64,000 nucleotides of DNA, from contig CM044511.1 of assembly GCA_024364805.1 (NCBI GenBank), positions 1,165,613 to 1,229,612 on the forward strand, in the 5' to 3' direction. How positions within the stretch are numbered: position 1 is the stretch's first letter; each line of letters starts with the position of its first letter. A program made the translations under genes and the position numbers. The DNA is from Euprymna scolopes (lineage: Eukaryota; Mollusca; Cephalopoda; Sepiida; Sepiolidae). Positions 46,040 through 57,739 of the stretch are shown piece after piece. The notes beneath the pieces are model-generated. The model had not been told where the DNA came from. It saw only the letters and a program-made list of their open reading frames with translations, and did not search any database.

Positions 46040-46745
46040 CCCTAATGTAATAAGATTACAATTATAGCTTTATTTGGAAACTTTTATTGAAAAAAATCAT
46101 GTCAGATAAGTTTATTATGTAGTAGAGCTATCTTTTCAATGTAGCCGACTTCAGCCTTAATTCTCAGCTTAATACGTGTCCGGAACAAGGTGTATGCTTT
46201 TTCCACAAGCGCCGGCAAGCGCTTGGCATATGGCGGCGATCAGGCTTGCTTTGGTGTTGTGGGAGGTCATGTTAGTGATGTTCCCGACGAATAACCAAAC
46301 GAAATACTTCAGCGGGTTCAGGTCAAATGAGATGAGGGTGGTTAGAGAAGTGTAAAAAGTCGTAGCACTCCTTCTGAAGTCAAACGTTACTTTGGACTTG
46401 TTGGCTGACGCTGAGTCTTGCTGTCAAACCCAGGGTCTGCCAGCGGCCACCTGATGAAACTAGGGGACCACAACGCTCTTTAGCATATCTAGGTACACTC
46501 TGGTATTAAGTTGTAAGCCAACTTCTGAGATGTGAGGTATCATGATGTGACCCTCACTCGTAACCACACCAAATACCATAATAGTGGCTGGACTTCGTTC
46601 AGCTGTGCCCTCGAGCGTTAAACCGTTCGCGTTGAATTTTGAGGATGCTGGCGAATGTCGTGTTGACATAACTTGGATCAGTAGAGAGCATGAGTTTAAC
46701 AGCGGTGCATCTCCGATCTAGCTCATTGAACATGATAGAAGACTC
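46040..46745 (-). pseudogene. IS630/Tc1/mariner-type transposase remnant, different family
   Basis: Minus-strand pieces match transposases with a long DDxD spacing: SPATIMVFGVVTSEGHIMIP (second half of the first catalytic strand), VGLQLNTRVYLDMLKSVVVP, then, in a shifted frame, QQDSAPAHKS-like sequence (about 46400), PLKYFVWLFVG and HNTKASLIAAICQAL. They end near 46110. N-terminal DNA-binding part not seen. No terminal repeats identified. Directly adjoins mariner 2 and may have replaced its 5' end. Confidence 0.65.
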
Positions 46746-46854
46746 CTATCCCCCTTGGGATTTGTACATGACTCATCAACTAGTAGATTGCTTGTAACAA
46801 AAAAGAAAACCGGTTTTTATCAAATATGTAGTAAGATGTTTTAATGATTTGCGT

Positions 46855-46925
46855 GCTATCAGCTGGACTCGAAGCCAAAATATTTAACACTCCACCTGTG
46901 CTACCAACTATTTGTGCTATTTACA
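46855..46925 (-). repeat. tRNA-like sequence (SINE head or tRNA pseudogene)
   Basis: On the minus strand ATAGTTGGTAGCACAGGTGG (A-box-like) is followed about 30 bp later by GGCTTCGAGTCCAGC (B-box-like). The first and last bases (GC.../...GC) pair only weakly. Too degenerate to be a working tRNA. Confidence 0.45.
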
Positions 46926-46929
46926 GATA

Positions 46930-47985
46930 GATAAAAAAGATTTGAAGTTAAATCGCTGAAACCTATTAATGAATTTGCGCAAGTGGAAAAGTAGAATTGA
47001 ACATCTTTCATTCCAATTCTCAATTTCAATTTACCGACATAGTTCTGTACACGCTATTCATCCTTTTAAACAAAGCTTTTACTCGTTATATATCTTCCTT
47101 CGTGAACTATTACTATACTACTGTAATGTGACTTGCAATTTAAGAGTTTATCGGTTAAATAGTTTCTTAAAGACACATAAACATCCACACAAATACATCA
47201 AATATTTTATTTATAAAGATAATTTGCAGTATATCAAAACCTCTGCCATAAAGTCCTCGCCCATTTATAAGCCTTCGATGCTACGAAACAAATTCTGAAA
47301 TTATAAACAATACCTGTTGCCGGTTATGCAAATACGTTATACAAGCAATGCAGACACGTCGTTTAGTTAACTAATAAATAACGGTTGTCGAGTTTTGTTA
47401 GCAGAACATAATTTATGACAGAGCCGACCACCCGAAATAAACAAAAAAGAACGGCCTGTATTGTATATATTTCAGTACAGAAAAGCAGACCAGATCATTA
47501 TGATGGCACAGGTTGTCTGGCGCCACCCTGCTTCAGCTTATGTATCGCTTACTCGCTTAGAATATATGTTCAGTCTAAATCATTAAAACATGGAAGGAAT
47601 CGATCACAACAGTTTTTAAAAAATATTTTATTTAATATATTCCACTACTTAAAATCATAAGACAATTACAATTACTAACTATCACTGAGCGTATTATAAT
47701 TTAATTTTCGATCGATCTGTATATTTTGAACTCACTGAAAGTATTTGAAAGTTCGTTTTTATTAGAAAGATTTCTGCGGTGTATCGAAACTTGTGGCCTA
47801 ATATAGTTTTCTATTTTGTTTTTACAAACATTTGATGGTATGCAACAACTTCTAAAATTTTAAATACTTAAAAGTTTCAAAACCGTAAAGCTATGCAAGT
47901 CGATAGGAGGTTACATTTTTTATTATAGGCGATTAACATATTACTGTGTTTTGCACTGGAACCAGTAACGACTCAAAAGATGCCT
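46930..47985. other. No supported gene
   Basis: A 109-codon plus frame (46969-47298) has no domain. A weak R40-like word occurs at 47370-47415. Nothing else. Confidence 0.5.
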
Positions 47986-47989
47986 TGTG

Positions 47990-48149
47990 TGTGTGCAGTC
48001 ATCACCGACCCTATTCAGGGTTTATCCGGCTTCCTACGAAGGAGCACCTGTACTTCCCAAATTGGTCATCTGTTTTAGTAACGAACAGGCTTAACGTTGC
48101 TTAACTTAGGTGATCTGACGGGAACCGGTGTGTGAACGTGATTATGCCT
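47990..48149 (-). repeat. 5S-rRNA-derived SINE (copy S4), different tail
   Basis: On the minus strand: CACGTTCACACACCGGTTCC, GATCACCTAAGTTAAGCAAC G (box A region), then GATGACCAATTTGGGAAGTA and CAGGTGCT, the 5S order. The downstream sequence does not match the tail shared by S1-S3. Confidence 0.7.
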
Positions 48150-49068
48150 TTTCAAAAGAATTCCTCGTTATTTTTTATTTAGTATTTTTAAAGCGATTTA
48201 TTGAAATGAAATAAAAAAATAAACAGAGAAACACATGCGTAGATGAATGGTGACTCTGAAGAGACATATACTACTCTAAGGCCTCAGTAACTTAAAAGCA
48301 TGGTAAAGGTACGGCACCACTTCGTTTGCAGCACGTTCTGAACTCTAATCAATGTGTTTGTTCCCGTTAATCTTGCCTCTAAATGAGGAGGTTTAAGGAT
48401 GAACTCTCAGATAGGGTTTTATTTGACATGGGTATCGATGGGTCAAGATGTATCTAGTAATCGTTAAATGAATGAAGCTTAATCTTAATTACATTAAATT
48501 AAACCTCCATGTACGTCCCTATTTTACTAAAGACTAACGATGTTTTATAAAGGTTATTTTCATGGCCTTTGGTATATGTACACTCGGATTTCGTTTTCAT
48601 GTCTGTCATAGCGCATGGATATAATTACACATAATAGTAAACTAAAGATGATCATCTCATAAGAAAACCGAAAACCCGAGAGGGAATTAATTAAAATGAA
48701 TGTTTAAAAGAATATGCAAATTAGCTCAATCTTTTGCAGATTAATTCAATTCCACGACTCATATATAACACAGTGTGAATTCTTTAGAAATAAATATAGA
48801 AAATGGGATTTGAAATGTGAGCATCAATGCACACAAAAAACAAATTCATAGGAGAATAGATAAGGTGTGGATGTATATAAGCATAACCAATGTGTACACA
48901 ATAAATTTAAAGAACAAGATTGAGCATTTTTTGGTAGTGAGGGTCGTGTTGTTTAAACACCTGGATCAATAATACCCGATGCAGTTTATTGACAAACAGC
49001 CCCAATCAAAAAATTTGTTTAACACTTTCTTGTCGAAAATAAGTGCCCTCGTATGACATGTATGTTAT
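48150..49068. other. No supported feature
   Basis: AT-rich, no domain-bearing frame or matching repeat. Confidence 0.55.
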
Positions 49069-49069
49069 G

Positions 49070-49560
49070 TAAGGCATACTAACGTTGACAAACTGTTTTT
49101 TTTTTTGTTTACATCATTGAAGTTAAGCGATGGTGAGCTGGTCAGTATTACAGTAGACCCCCGGGATACGGTGACAACAAGTTACGATGTAGAACACGAT
49201 GTTTTCTCATCCCCTGGTTACGGCATTTACCCCACCTTACGGTGATATTCATAATGGTCTTTGATTATATACATGTGTATTATATACTGTAATGTATTTT
49301 GTTACTAATTTTAAATGCCTTATCCCGGGGTTCTAGTGTAAATGGGTGAACATTTCGGAGTTCGAAATGCTGTATTTAATGCTTTGTTTATCGCATCATT
49401 GTTTCCGGTAGTGCTGTACTTAAACTTACCAATGGTATCAAGAAGTGCTGATTCAGAGAAAATGTAGTTGTAGATTACACAAGCCCTGCTTCACACTTAC
49501 AGGTAGAGCCACACCTAAAGGGAGTGCTCATTGTTTCTCAAATGTTAAATATGTTATACA
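49070..49560 (+). repeat. 5S-rRNA-derived SINE (copy S3), split by MITE-A
   Basis: Head: GGCATACTAACGTTGACA, TTGAAGTTAAGCGATG and GGTCAGTATTA. After the 188-bp insertion it continues TAAATGGGTGAACATTTCGG, GTTCGAAATGCTGTAT and the common tail (CGCATCATTGTTTCCGGTAG). The SINE is older than the MITE. Confidence 0.75.
49151..49338. mobile_element. MITE-A copy 3, with clean TA target duplication
   Basis: CAGTAGACCCCCGGGATACG...CCCGGGGTTCTAGTG, 188 bp, flanked by TA on both sides (49149-49150, 49339-49340). The host SINE supplies the empty site: 5S-like ..CAGTACT(T)AAATGGGTGA. This fixes the element boundaries of the family. Confidence 0.85.
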
Positions 49561-49939
49561 GGCATATTTAGTTAGGTGAGTACACTGGGGAGTAAGCTGG
49601 CTTAGTCCACATGAGAAAGTTTCTCGTCTATATCAAACTCAAAAGTGAATTCCAATAGGCAACATCTTAGCGTGTTTTTTTTTTTTTTTTTTGCACAAAA
49701 CGGTCACTATTGTCTCCAGAATGACCGAATACCGCGAACATAAAAATATATACGTTTTCTCTTCTTCGTAATCTTTGTTTTTCTTGTGAGGCTGGCCTTT
49801 CTTTAGACTATTTATGTTTTAATTCAATGTCCACTTTCTTTTGCCAGCAAGTGTGATTGGAGACGTGACGTCCCTTAACTCCCCAGAGTCGTGTGGACGC
49901 TGCATTATTTCATGCAACATGTCTTAAGCAAGAATAGTC

Positions 49940-50055
49940 GTTCGACACCGACCACTCTCCTCGCTGCGAGCACATACACAACCTGGTATTACCAAATGGT
50001 CACCCATTTTTGTATTGGCCAGACTCAACATTGCTCAACAATCTTACTTTAAACT
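49940..50055 (-). repeat. 5S-rRNA-derived SINE head (copy S5)
   Basis: On the minus strand TTGAGCAATGTTGAGTCTGG, CCAATACAAAAATGGGTGAC and TGGTAATACCAGGTTGTG follow 5S rRNA order. The 5' half is missing and the tail (GTGCTCGCAGCGAGGAGAGT) is unlike S1-S4. Confidence 0.6.
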
Positions 50056-50059
50056 TTAT

Positions 50060-50160
50060 TTCTACCTGAATTCAATAAACCAACTTATTTCGCCAGCAAT
50101 TGTGATGGATTGCCTCACAAATGACCATTACCAGTAAATGAACACTAGTGACTCTATCAA
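50060..50160 (+). repeat. Repeat unit shared with 51225-51290
   Basis: CCAGCAATTGTGATGGATTG..TCACAAATG and CAGTAAATGAACACTAGTGA recur, slightly changed, at 51231-51290. Confidence 0.5.
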
Positions 50161-50839
50161 TGAGGTCTTCAGTAATTAGCAGAGCTTCATCTACAATTCG
50201 TTGGAGGAAGAACGGAAAAAATGAAAAAATAATAATTAATTTTAATTCAATTTAAAAAAAATAATTTGCTTTTTTATATTTTTTTAATCATGTCACATTA
50301 TTTCACTTAATCTCCTCAGATTCTACTTGTAAATAGTCTGTGGCTTCAGTTAACATGCATAATTAGGCTTTAGGATTGTTTTAGATTTATTTTTAGTCAC
50401 AGGAATCAATATTCGTCAACGTCAATTTTCATATTTTTTTTTTATTTGGAAATATTTTAATTCTTGCTAAAAATTCTGAAACTGAAAAATCAAACATTTT
50501 TTGCGAAATATAGTCGACAAAAATCAATATCAACTGATTTAAATATAAAACCCAGATTATTTGCCTTTTTTGTCTTTTAATTGGTTAACAAATCACTTTT
50601 CTGTCTATATAGTTAATACTAGTGTACAAACAAATATAAACATATAATAAGTAAGCGATTAAACAAAACTTGAATTAAATTGTAGAAATAGTTTTGTATT
50701 AATTTGTCGCATCATAAAAGACAGTTAAAACATGAACGTGAGGGGGAAATTAGTGGCTGCTGGGACTTGAGTATTTATGGTTATCAAACCATGTATGACA
50801 ATGAATTACCATTTAAAGAAGTACGAAACTAAAAGCTCT

Positions 50840-51110
50840 CACTAGTGTTTTAATATTTGAATCAATTTACCGGTGGTTATTGCTATTGAAAACAATGTTG
50901 TTGAATAAAAGTATATTACAAAAGCGACGGATGCTCATTATTGAATTTGATATAGTATTATCAGTGCATTTAAAATATCGTAAAAACAGAAAAAAACACA
51001 GATAGGGAAAATGTGTTTTTGTAAAACACACAAGTAATTTGAAATGACGGCAAAACTGCATAAACGTACTTTGAATTTTTCTATGCCTACTTTATTCGCT
51101 ATATCTTACA
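50840..51110 (+). repeat. Local duplication, copy 1
   Basis: GTGGTTATTGCTATTGAAAA, AAGCGACGGA, TGACGGCAAAACTGCATAAA and TTTCTATGCCTACTTTATTC match copy 2 in the same order. Confidence 0.6.
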
Positions 51111-51224
51111 AGGTTTCCACTTTCGGCAGACTATTAATATGTGTTTGAGAAGGATATATCGCTCTTTCTGCAGAAGCTAATATTTCCTTGAGGTTTATTT
51201 CAGGTAAGTCAGACCACTTTCTTA

Positions 51225-51600
51225 AGTCAGCTAGTGTGATGGATTGGCTTACCAATGCCCATCAGCAGTAAATGTACACTCGTGACAAACGTACACTATC
51301 ATCTATAAAAAGCGAGATTAAACAAAGATGTGACTAACGTTTTAGAACTTGATGGGCTAAATTAATTGAGTGGTGGTTATTGCGATTAAAAACCATGATG
51401 TTGCAGAAAGAAAAAAATGATCAATAGCAAATATTATATAGAAGGTAATGCTTTTTTAAATTCTATTAAAAAAAAGACGGACACAGATTAAGAAAATTGT
51501 ATTTCTTACGAAAACAATGCGACAGATGTTGGTCAAAATAATGGCAAAAGTTCATCAAAATAACTTTGACTTGTTTCTATACCCACATTATCTTTAGAAA
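51225..51600 (+). repeat. Local duplication, copy 2, with unit at its left
   Basis: GTGGTTATTGCGATTAAAAA, AAGACGGACA, AATGGCAAAAGTTCATCAAA and TTTCTATACCCACATTATC. The left part (51231-51290) matches 50090-50155. Confidence 0.6.
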
Positions 51601-53700
51601 CTTTTTTGAAAGTCTTAATTCGATAATGTCGCTCCGTTATTTCCTTCCGTCCCTTCCTAGATGCTGCCCTGTAATAGCTTCTTATTTTCGATTTTATAAC
51701 ATCGTTTGCAAAACTTCTGAACGAAAAACAGTTCCATTTTCCATTTTCATCTGCTTTACTGGACCTCTTTCAAGTATCAGCTTTTTCAATAACTCTAGAA
51801 TAGCAGATGGAGATTCCGTATGTAACTCCTTCGATATCGCCGGTCTATCCTCAGGATTATTTATGTTTCGGGCGGGATCAATCGATTGGCATGGAAAACA
51901 ATTTTTAACCACTTTCCGAACTTATTTCCGTTTTATATAATGTGAATCAACTTTGCGCGCCAAATATAATTTTTACTTTGTACTCCTATGTGATGCATGC
52001 CATTCAGCCCTTCTTGTTCACCAATTCATGGTCAGCATATCAGGACTTCCTTTTACTCGACTAACCAATGTTTTTTTGTTTGTGTTAACGCATCTGCTTT
52101 GTTTCTTTCTGAAAGCACAAACACAGCTTATATTCGCAGTTCAAATTTAGATACTACCTCTTCAATACCTAATCTTTGTTTTATCAGTAAATTTCGTTCA
52201 TATTCTTCCGCTTTCATCCACTGTACAATTCACCCAACTTAGTCCAAATCGTTTTACATGTTCTAGAAGTTCTTTGTATGATATCTGTGTTACATTCAAC
52301 ATTATATCATCGATCTTTAGTTTTGATTCCTTTTTCAACACCGTTTTTAAAACAGCTGCTATAGTCTTCGGCACAACATTCATTCCGAATCTTAGTCGTG
52401 TTAAGCAATCAGTTTTTTTTTCATAATAGAGTAGTTGGTAAAGCCATACTTCTTTTGCCATACGCAGCTGCAAGTAGGAACATATATGGTCCACTATTGA
52501 AGTTCCTCCCACCGACCCACTCCATTCTCTCCTCTTTTCATCACACATATCTATTATAATGCTACCTGTATGAACTGGCATACAACGGTTCAATTCACGA
52601 AAGTCTTACCGTGGACTGAATTTCCCTGTTCTGGCCTGGAACAATGCCAACAATGATAACACGCCTTTTCCCTCTTTCTTCCATGGTAAAAAAATACTTT
52701 CTTCTATCTACCTTTCCACCTGCTTTTCAAACTCTTAAGTTTTCTCAGTTTCCAGTGAGTTCTAATCATATGCAATTCTATTCCGTAATAGTGAGGGGTC
52801 TCCTGTCCATTTCCTAATAACTGCATATTTCTTACTATCGAAATTTCCAAGTCTTTATTATCAAGTTTACCAACATCTTGCTGATGATCAGCAACGACAC
52901 AATGTCCATTTCCAAATTTTACTTCATCTTTCGTTATAGTTACACCGCTCATCTAATTGATTGCATCCATTCCAATTATAACGTCAATGCCGACCCATTA
53001 ATATTGCTTTCACTTTTACTCATACTCCATTTACTTTGATTTCTAGGTTTCGGGTTCCTTTACATTTTGTGTCCCTTCCATCAATTGCTTTTACGGTGCC
53101 ACTCCTTATTCATCCACTCATAAGTCTAGAATTGATTAAAGTAATGTGCACCTAATATGGACCAGTGCACTGATTACCATATGATTCATCGCCACATCTA
53201 TTATTGGAAGGGAAAGTAATACGCTTTTCTCCCCCGAAATAGCTACTGGTGCAGAAGCTCCCTTCGTCAGTCTCATTGACTCTGAGGGTAATATTTTTCT
53301 ATGTTGCCAAACTTTCTACATTTGTAGCGCAATACTCTAGGGAACTCCTTACAGTGTTGTTTTTTTTAAATGCCGTTTTCGACATCTTAAACACTGAATG
53401 CTAGTTGATTCTTTATTTCTTTGTGTATTGTTTTGTGCACTCGCTGCCACTGTCCCAGTCTCTAAAATTTATTCACTAACTAAAAGCAGTGCATTTCCTA
53501 ACGTCCATTCTCTTTACATGTTTCGATTTTTGTAGTGCAACGGGTACAGCATCTGAAGATCCTGTGATGAAAGCAATTTGGCTGTATGATCCAGCCTTAT
53601 CCCTATGTATCCTACCAGTCCAACCAATGTATTTATTGATTCTTCTATATACTTGAATCGCTGTAGCTTTTCATATGTTCCAAAAGGTTCTTCTGTGAAT
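51600..53700 (-). mobile_element. Fossil Ty3/Gypsy-like LTR retrotransposon, internal part
   Basis: On the minus strand, recognisable pol and gag parts lie in family order. From right to left they are a nucleocapsid-like cysteine-rich stretch (around 53300-53400), a protease-region stretch (around 52700-53000), a reverse transcriptase part (about 52200-52600) and an integrase core part (about 51690-51910). It is broken in many places (at least six) and clearly old. No flanking LTR pair was found by eye, and the RNase H region is not recognisable. The Ty3/Gypsy assignment is from RT and integrase similarity and is from memory. Confidence 0.7.
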
Positions 53701-53704
53701 GCCG

Positions 53705-55435
53705 TTATTAGTCACATCTCTATATATTCTTCATCTACTTTGTCCTCTTTGCTCATATCAAGGTAAGGAGCCAGCGCACTCTCATGGCAAACGAAAGGAA
53801 AAAACTAAAAATGTCTGGCATTTTTGTAACTTAGCTATTAATTGTACTTTTTATCTATTCGACCACACCACATTCTCCACAAAAGGCGGTATAACGTCGT
53901 TTCCTAATCTCAGTTGTCCGAACTGCATGATATTTTTGAGCCGAAATAGACTGTGGTAAAAACAATAAAATGTTAGATTTAATATAGTTCTGCCTAAAAT
54001 ATTGCTACTTTAAATATCGATGCTCCGCTGTAAAAGTTAACTCCAAATCTCAACAATCTGCTGCTTAAACTCACCGTTGAAAACAACACACTGCTGACAA
54101 CGCTTGCTAATCTGACATCCAAACCCTTAATCTACCCCTATCTGATAAATTAGGCTCTTTATATCCAACCGGAAGCATTTCATTTGCATGTTGACAATAT
54201 CGCAAACATATAAAGAGAAAAGGTGGCCATTTTTTCGTCATCCTTCATTGTTTTCCTGTACATGTAACTCTACACGCAAAGAAATTCATACTAATTATTT
54301 AAGTGCTTAATTACAAAAGATCACCTTCTTTTGCCTTTGGTAGCATTATATACCACAGAGTGTAAGATAAGAATTGAAATCCGTGTATCAAAATAAAAGG
54401 AAAGTTGCTTAAATGATGTTGTTGTGTAACTCAACAATCACAGGTGTGTTGTTTAAGTCTCCAAAGAAGACCTTTATGCATTCGAAAGATTACAAACATT
54501 CACTGGCCGAAAACTGTCTTTTTGAAAAACAAAATATATGATACAGTCTCAGTTGACAACACTTTATTTCATTTTAACATGTAGCATAAGTAGTGCGCAT
54601 ACTACTTAACACATTTCCAGTGTTGGAAACGTTGTTTAGATCTACTGTATCCAGTTTTAGCTTTTTTTTCATAGTAATTGCATTTTTACTAATTACGAAA
54701 TACTGGTTCTTAGGCCAACAGATACACCCATTAAAGACTTTACGTTTCTTAGTTTCCGTCGATTTCATAAATGAATACAATACTACGTTTCATTCAATTT
54801 TTATTCAAATCATTTTTTTGTTTATTTTGGTTCATATGTATATCGTCGAAACTGAGATATTTTTCATTTTTAAATAATAAATGTAAACAAATTATTGTTT
54901 ATTCAAATAGTAAGCTAATTCACTGTATTGATTCCTTTTCTTACAAATTGTAAGTCTAATTCTAGCTATACAAAAAATACATTTCTTATTTAGAATTTAA
55001 ATTGTATTTGTTTTAATGTTTTATAGCAATGATATTTCTTATGAAGAAATATATGATTATTTAAATAGTTATTCTTTTTAAACGCAAATCTCATATTGTA
55101 ACGGGAAAGAATTTGATATATTATATGTAAAAGTACAATTAGTTCATTTAATTTACAGGAAAACTATAAAAATTTCGACATTTGCCCCATAACGTACGAG
55201 TGAATATAAAAATTCCGATTTGAAAATCGAAATATTGGGATGTGTTTTGTTCTTTTTTTATCTACTTTTAATATATATTGCTAAGCAACTTTTTTGGTTT
55301 AGAAAATATATAAAACGTCATGCACTAACATAATAAATCCTCATATTATTTAGATTAACCCTCCCACCTTGACTCGTGACGTTGGGGATAGAGTACTTAG
55401 TAGTGTTCATTTCGAAGTTTCACTCTTATGGAACT
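53705..55435. other. No supported gene
   Basis: The left few hundred bases may still be gag-region remnants of the neighbouring fossil element. The rest is AT-rich with T-rich open frames at 54590-54950 that have no domain. Confidence 0.45.
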
Positions 55436-55439
55436 TAAA

Positions 55440-55665
55440 GGTCAAGTATTCAGTACACGCGACATTCGTAATACAATTTTGAATTACTAAGACCGTCTAC
55501 CCAGTCATAATTTAGAGGAGCGGAGCATGCTTCTCCTGTGCATTAACTAACGGGTTCTGTTCAATTCAAATTCCCGAGTTAGAAAGAAACATTCCAAAGT
55601 TCTTTTAAACATGCCTGAAAAAGGTCAACAGCTACATCGACTAAAATGATGTTTAAATAACACTT
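55440..55665. mobile_element. MITE-B copy d, partial
   Basis: GGTCAACAGCTACATCGACT followed by ATGTTTAAATAACACTT is a diverged right end. Internal words (CTACCCAGTCATAA, AATTCAAATTCCCGAGTT) match the family. The left terminus is not recognisable. Confidence 0.45.
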
Positions 55666-55899
55666 TATACGAGAATGAAATAATCCCACTCATACGATTA
55701 TCAATCCTCGTCTCAAAATTTATATGTTCTTTTGTTGTTTAACGAGGTTTCCGTCAACTGATCCTCTACGCTTTTCATCTAAAAGGCTCAGAAGATGAGT
55801 TGGCCGAAACGAGAGGAAACGACAGCAACTATGAAGATGAGCATAACAGTCCACAATAGAATAAAAACACACATAATGAAGCCTTATCTCAAAGTATTA

Positions 55900-55985
55900 A
55901 ATATATATATATATATATATACATATATATATTATATATATATATATATATATTAAATAAATAAATATATATATATATTAAAAAA

Positions 55986-56030
<45 letters not shown>

Positions 56031-56035
56031 TATAT
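55900..56035. repeat. Imperfect (TA)n block
   Basis: Several TA tracts separated by ATTATA and AAATAAATAA. Confidence 0.9.
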
Positions 56036-56259
56036 AATCCTCATCCGAAAAGTTCGGAAGTGTAAAGACTTTGTCCTTATTTATTCTTTATTTCATAATT
56101 CCAAGGGATGATTGGCCATCTTATTTTGGTGCAGAAAACATTCACAAAATTTTGTCCAGTTTATGTATCTCATCTTTTCGAAAAGGACATCACAAAATAT
56201 GTTTCTCTTCTCTACAAGTGACGCATAGGATAATAATATGACCATTTTATACAGACATA

Positions 56260-56875
56260 CTTGAATATGTGTCAGGAAGATAAGGAAAAAGTTTTTCCAA
56301 TGACTGATTCCACAGTAGGTACCCTTCATCTATTACTATTATACAGAGATAAAAGCCAAGTCAATGCAGTAGAGGCACTTGAGCAATCTGTTGGACAAGG
56401 CATGCCCAAAGACTTTGGAGGACAAAGCGGAGTAGTGAGGGAAGATTTTCTGGTAAACAGGGCTACAATTACAGGATCCTATTATGCTTCGTTCAAAGAG
56501 ACGCGACAAAAATCAAGAGGTTAAGTAATATCAGTAAGTGTATCCTCTTCTTGCAAGACAATGGTCATGGCCACAATGCACAAGTTGCCAAAATAAAACG
56601 CACGGGGGTTTTGCTATATAATTCTCCCCCATATCCCTACTCCTCTGATCTTGAACCCTCTGATTTTCACCTCTTCCCAGTCATGCAGTTCTGTTCTGAA
56701 GGAAAGTGTATGTTAGATTATACAGTCTCCGTTTCCGAAGTCACCTTGTGGTTTGAGATCTTACCTGGGGTGTTCTACAAAACGATCATCAGAACTGCGT
56801 TAAACGATAAGAGAAATGCGTAATTCGGAGTTTTTCTTATGTAAGGAAAGACAAATAACTGTCACAAGGTTGGTT
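56260..56875 (+). pseudogene. mariner transposase (element 3), C-terminal half, broken
   Basis: A catalytic-domain remnant. KAKSMQ and RHLSNLLDKA-like sequence (about 56345-56400) corresponds to the strand after the first Asp. ATITGSYYASFKETRQK lies at 56463-56513. FLQDNGHGHNAQVAK (56545-56590) includes the third-Asp region. Then come PPYPYSSDLEPSDFHLFPVM (56625-56685) and the C-terminal FYKTIIRTALNDKRNA region. Three frames are used and a stop lies at 56521. No terminal repeats seen, and the N-terminal half is missing. Confidence 0.75.
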
Positions 56876-56879
56876 CATC

Positions 56880-57735
56880 CTCTTAGAAGACGGTCAATGA
56901 CACTTCTCATTTTATGATTCTCGTACGAGCTGCCAATTATAATTATTTTTATGGAAAAAAAGAGTCATTTTTTATTATTATTAATTTTGAGTGATAGTTA
57001 ATACTTCGAAAAGGGATTTTATTTTTAACAATAAATTATACGCTTTGATGTGGAAGGCACCGTGGAATTTTCTGTTGGTTATTATCAATACAGTAGAACC
57101 TAAAAAAATCGTTTTCGAAAAGTATGTGAGCGTTTGCATAAACTTCGTCATGGCAGTATATGAATCGATTTGGTAAAATAAAAATTAAATAAATTCACAG
57201 AATAAATGAAAAAAAGAAGTATAACACTTCAGTTTTATATTTTTAACAGTTTTTTTTACGCAGCATGAAGAATATATTTGTACTTGGATATGAAATAGAT
57301 TCATATCACATGGTAGAATCGATATCATGAAACCCGATGGCATTGTTTGTGGTTTTTATTGAATAAGATAGGAAATAAATTGAATACAAGAACGCATAGA
57401 AACGCAATGGCATCATTTGATGATAACTGTAAACATTTTCGTCCCATTTCCCAGGATGTCTACACAGAATGGAATGGTAATATCGGTTATCTAGTAACAA
57501 TGAACAATATCTCCATTGGAAAATACGCAGTTTCATTTTCTTGCAAAGTTTATATAACTTGCCAGCGGCAGAATTTTAACATAATTTGTTTCATTCTCTG
57601 GAACGTTTTTCAAACTCATAGCCAACGAGTAAAACAAAAATAGTGTGTATGAGTATAATAACATTCAACAGTGTTTCATAATTCACCCCAAAGCAATGAC
57701 TCAGTGGTTCTATTATTGAAGTTATTCGAGCTACT
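56880..57735. other. No supported gene
   Basis: A 98-codon plus frame (57347-57643) has no recognisable domain. Nothing else seen. Confidence 0.5.
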
Positions 57736-57739
57736 GTTC

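Noticed and set aside
51566-51940. 124-codon plus-strand frame
   Set aside because: It is the antisense of the fossil integrase region and has no domain of its own.
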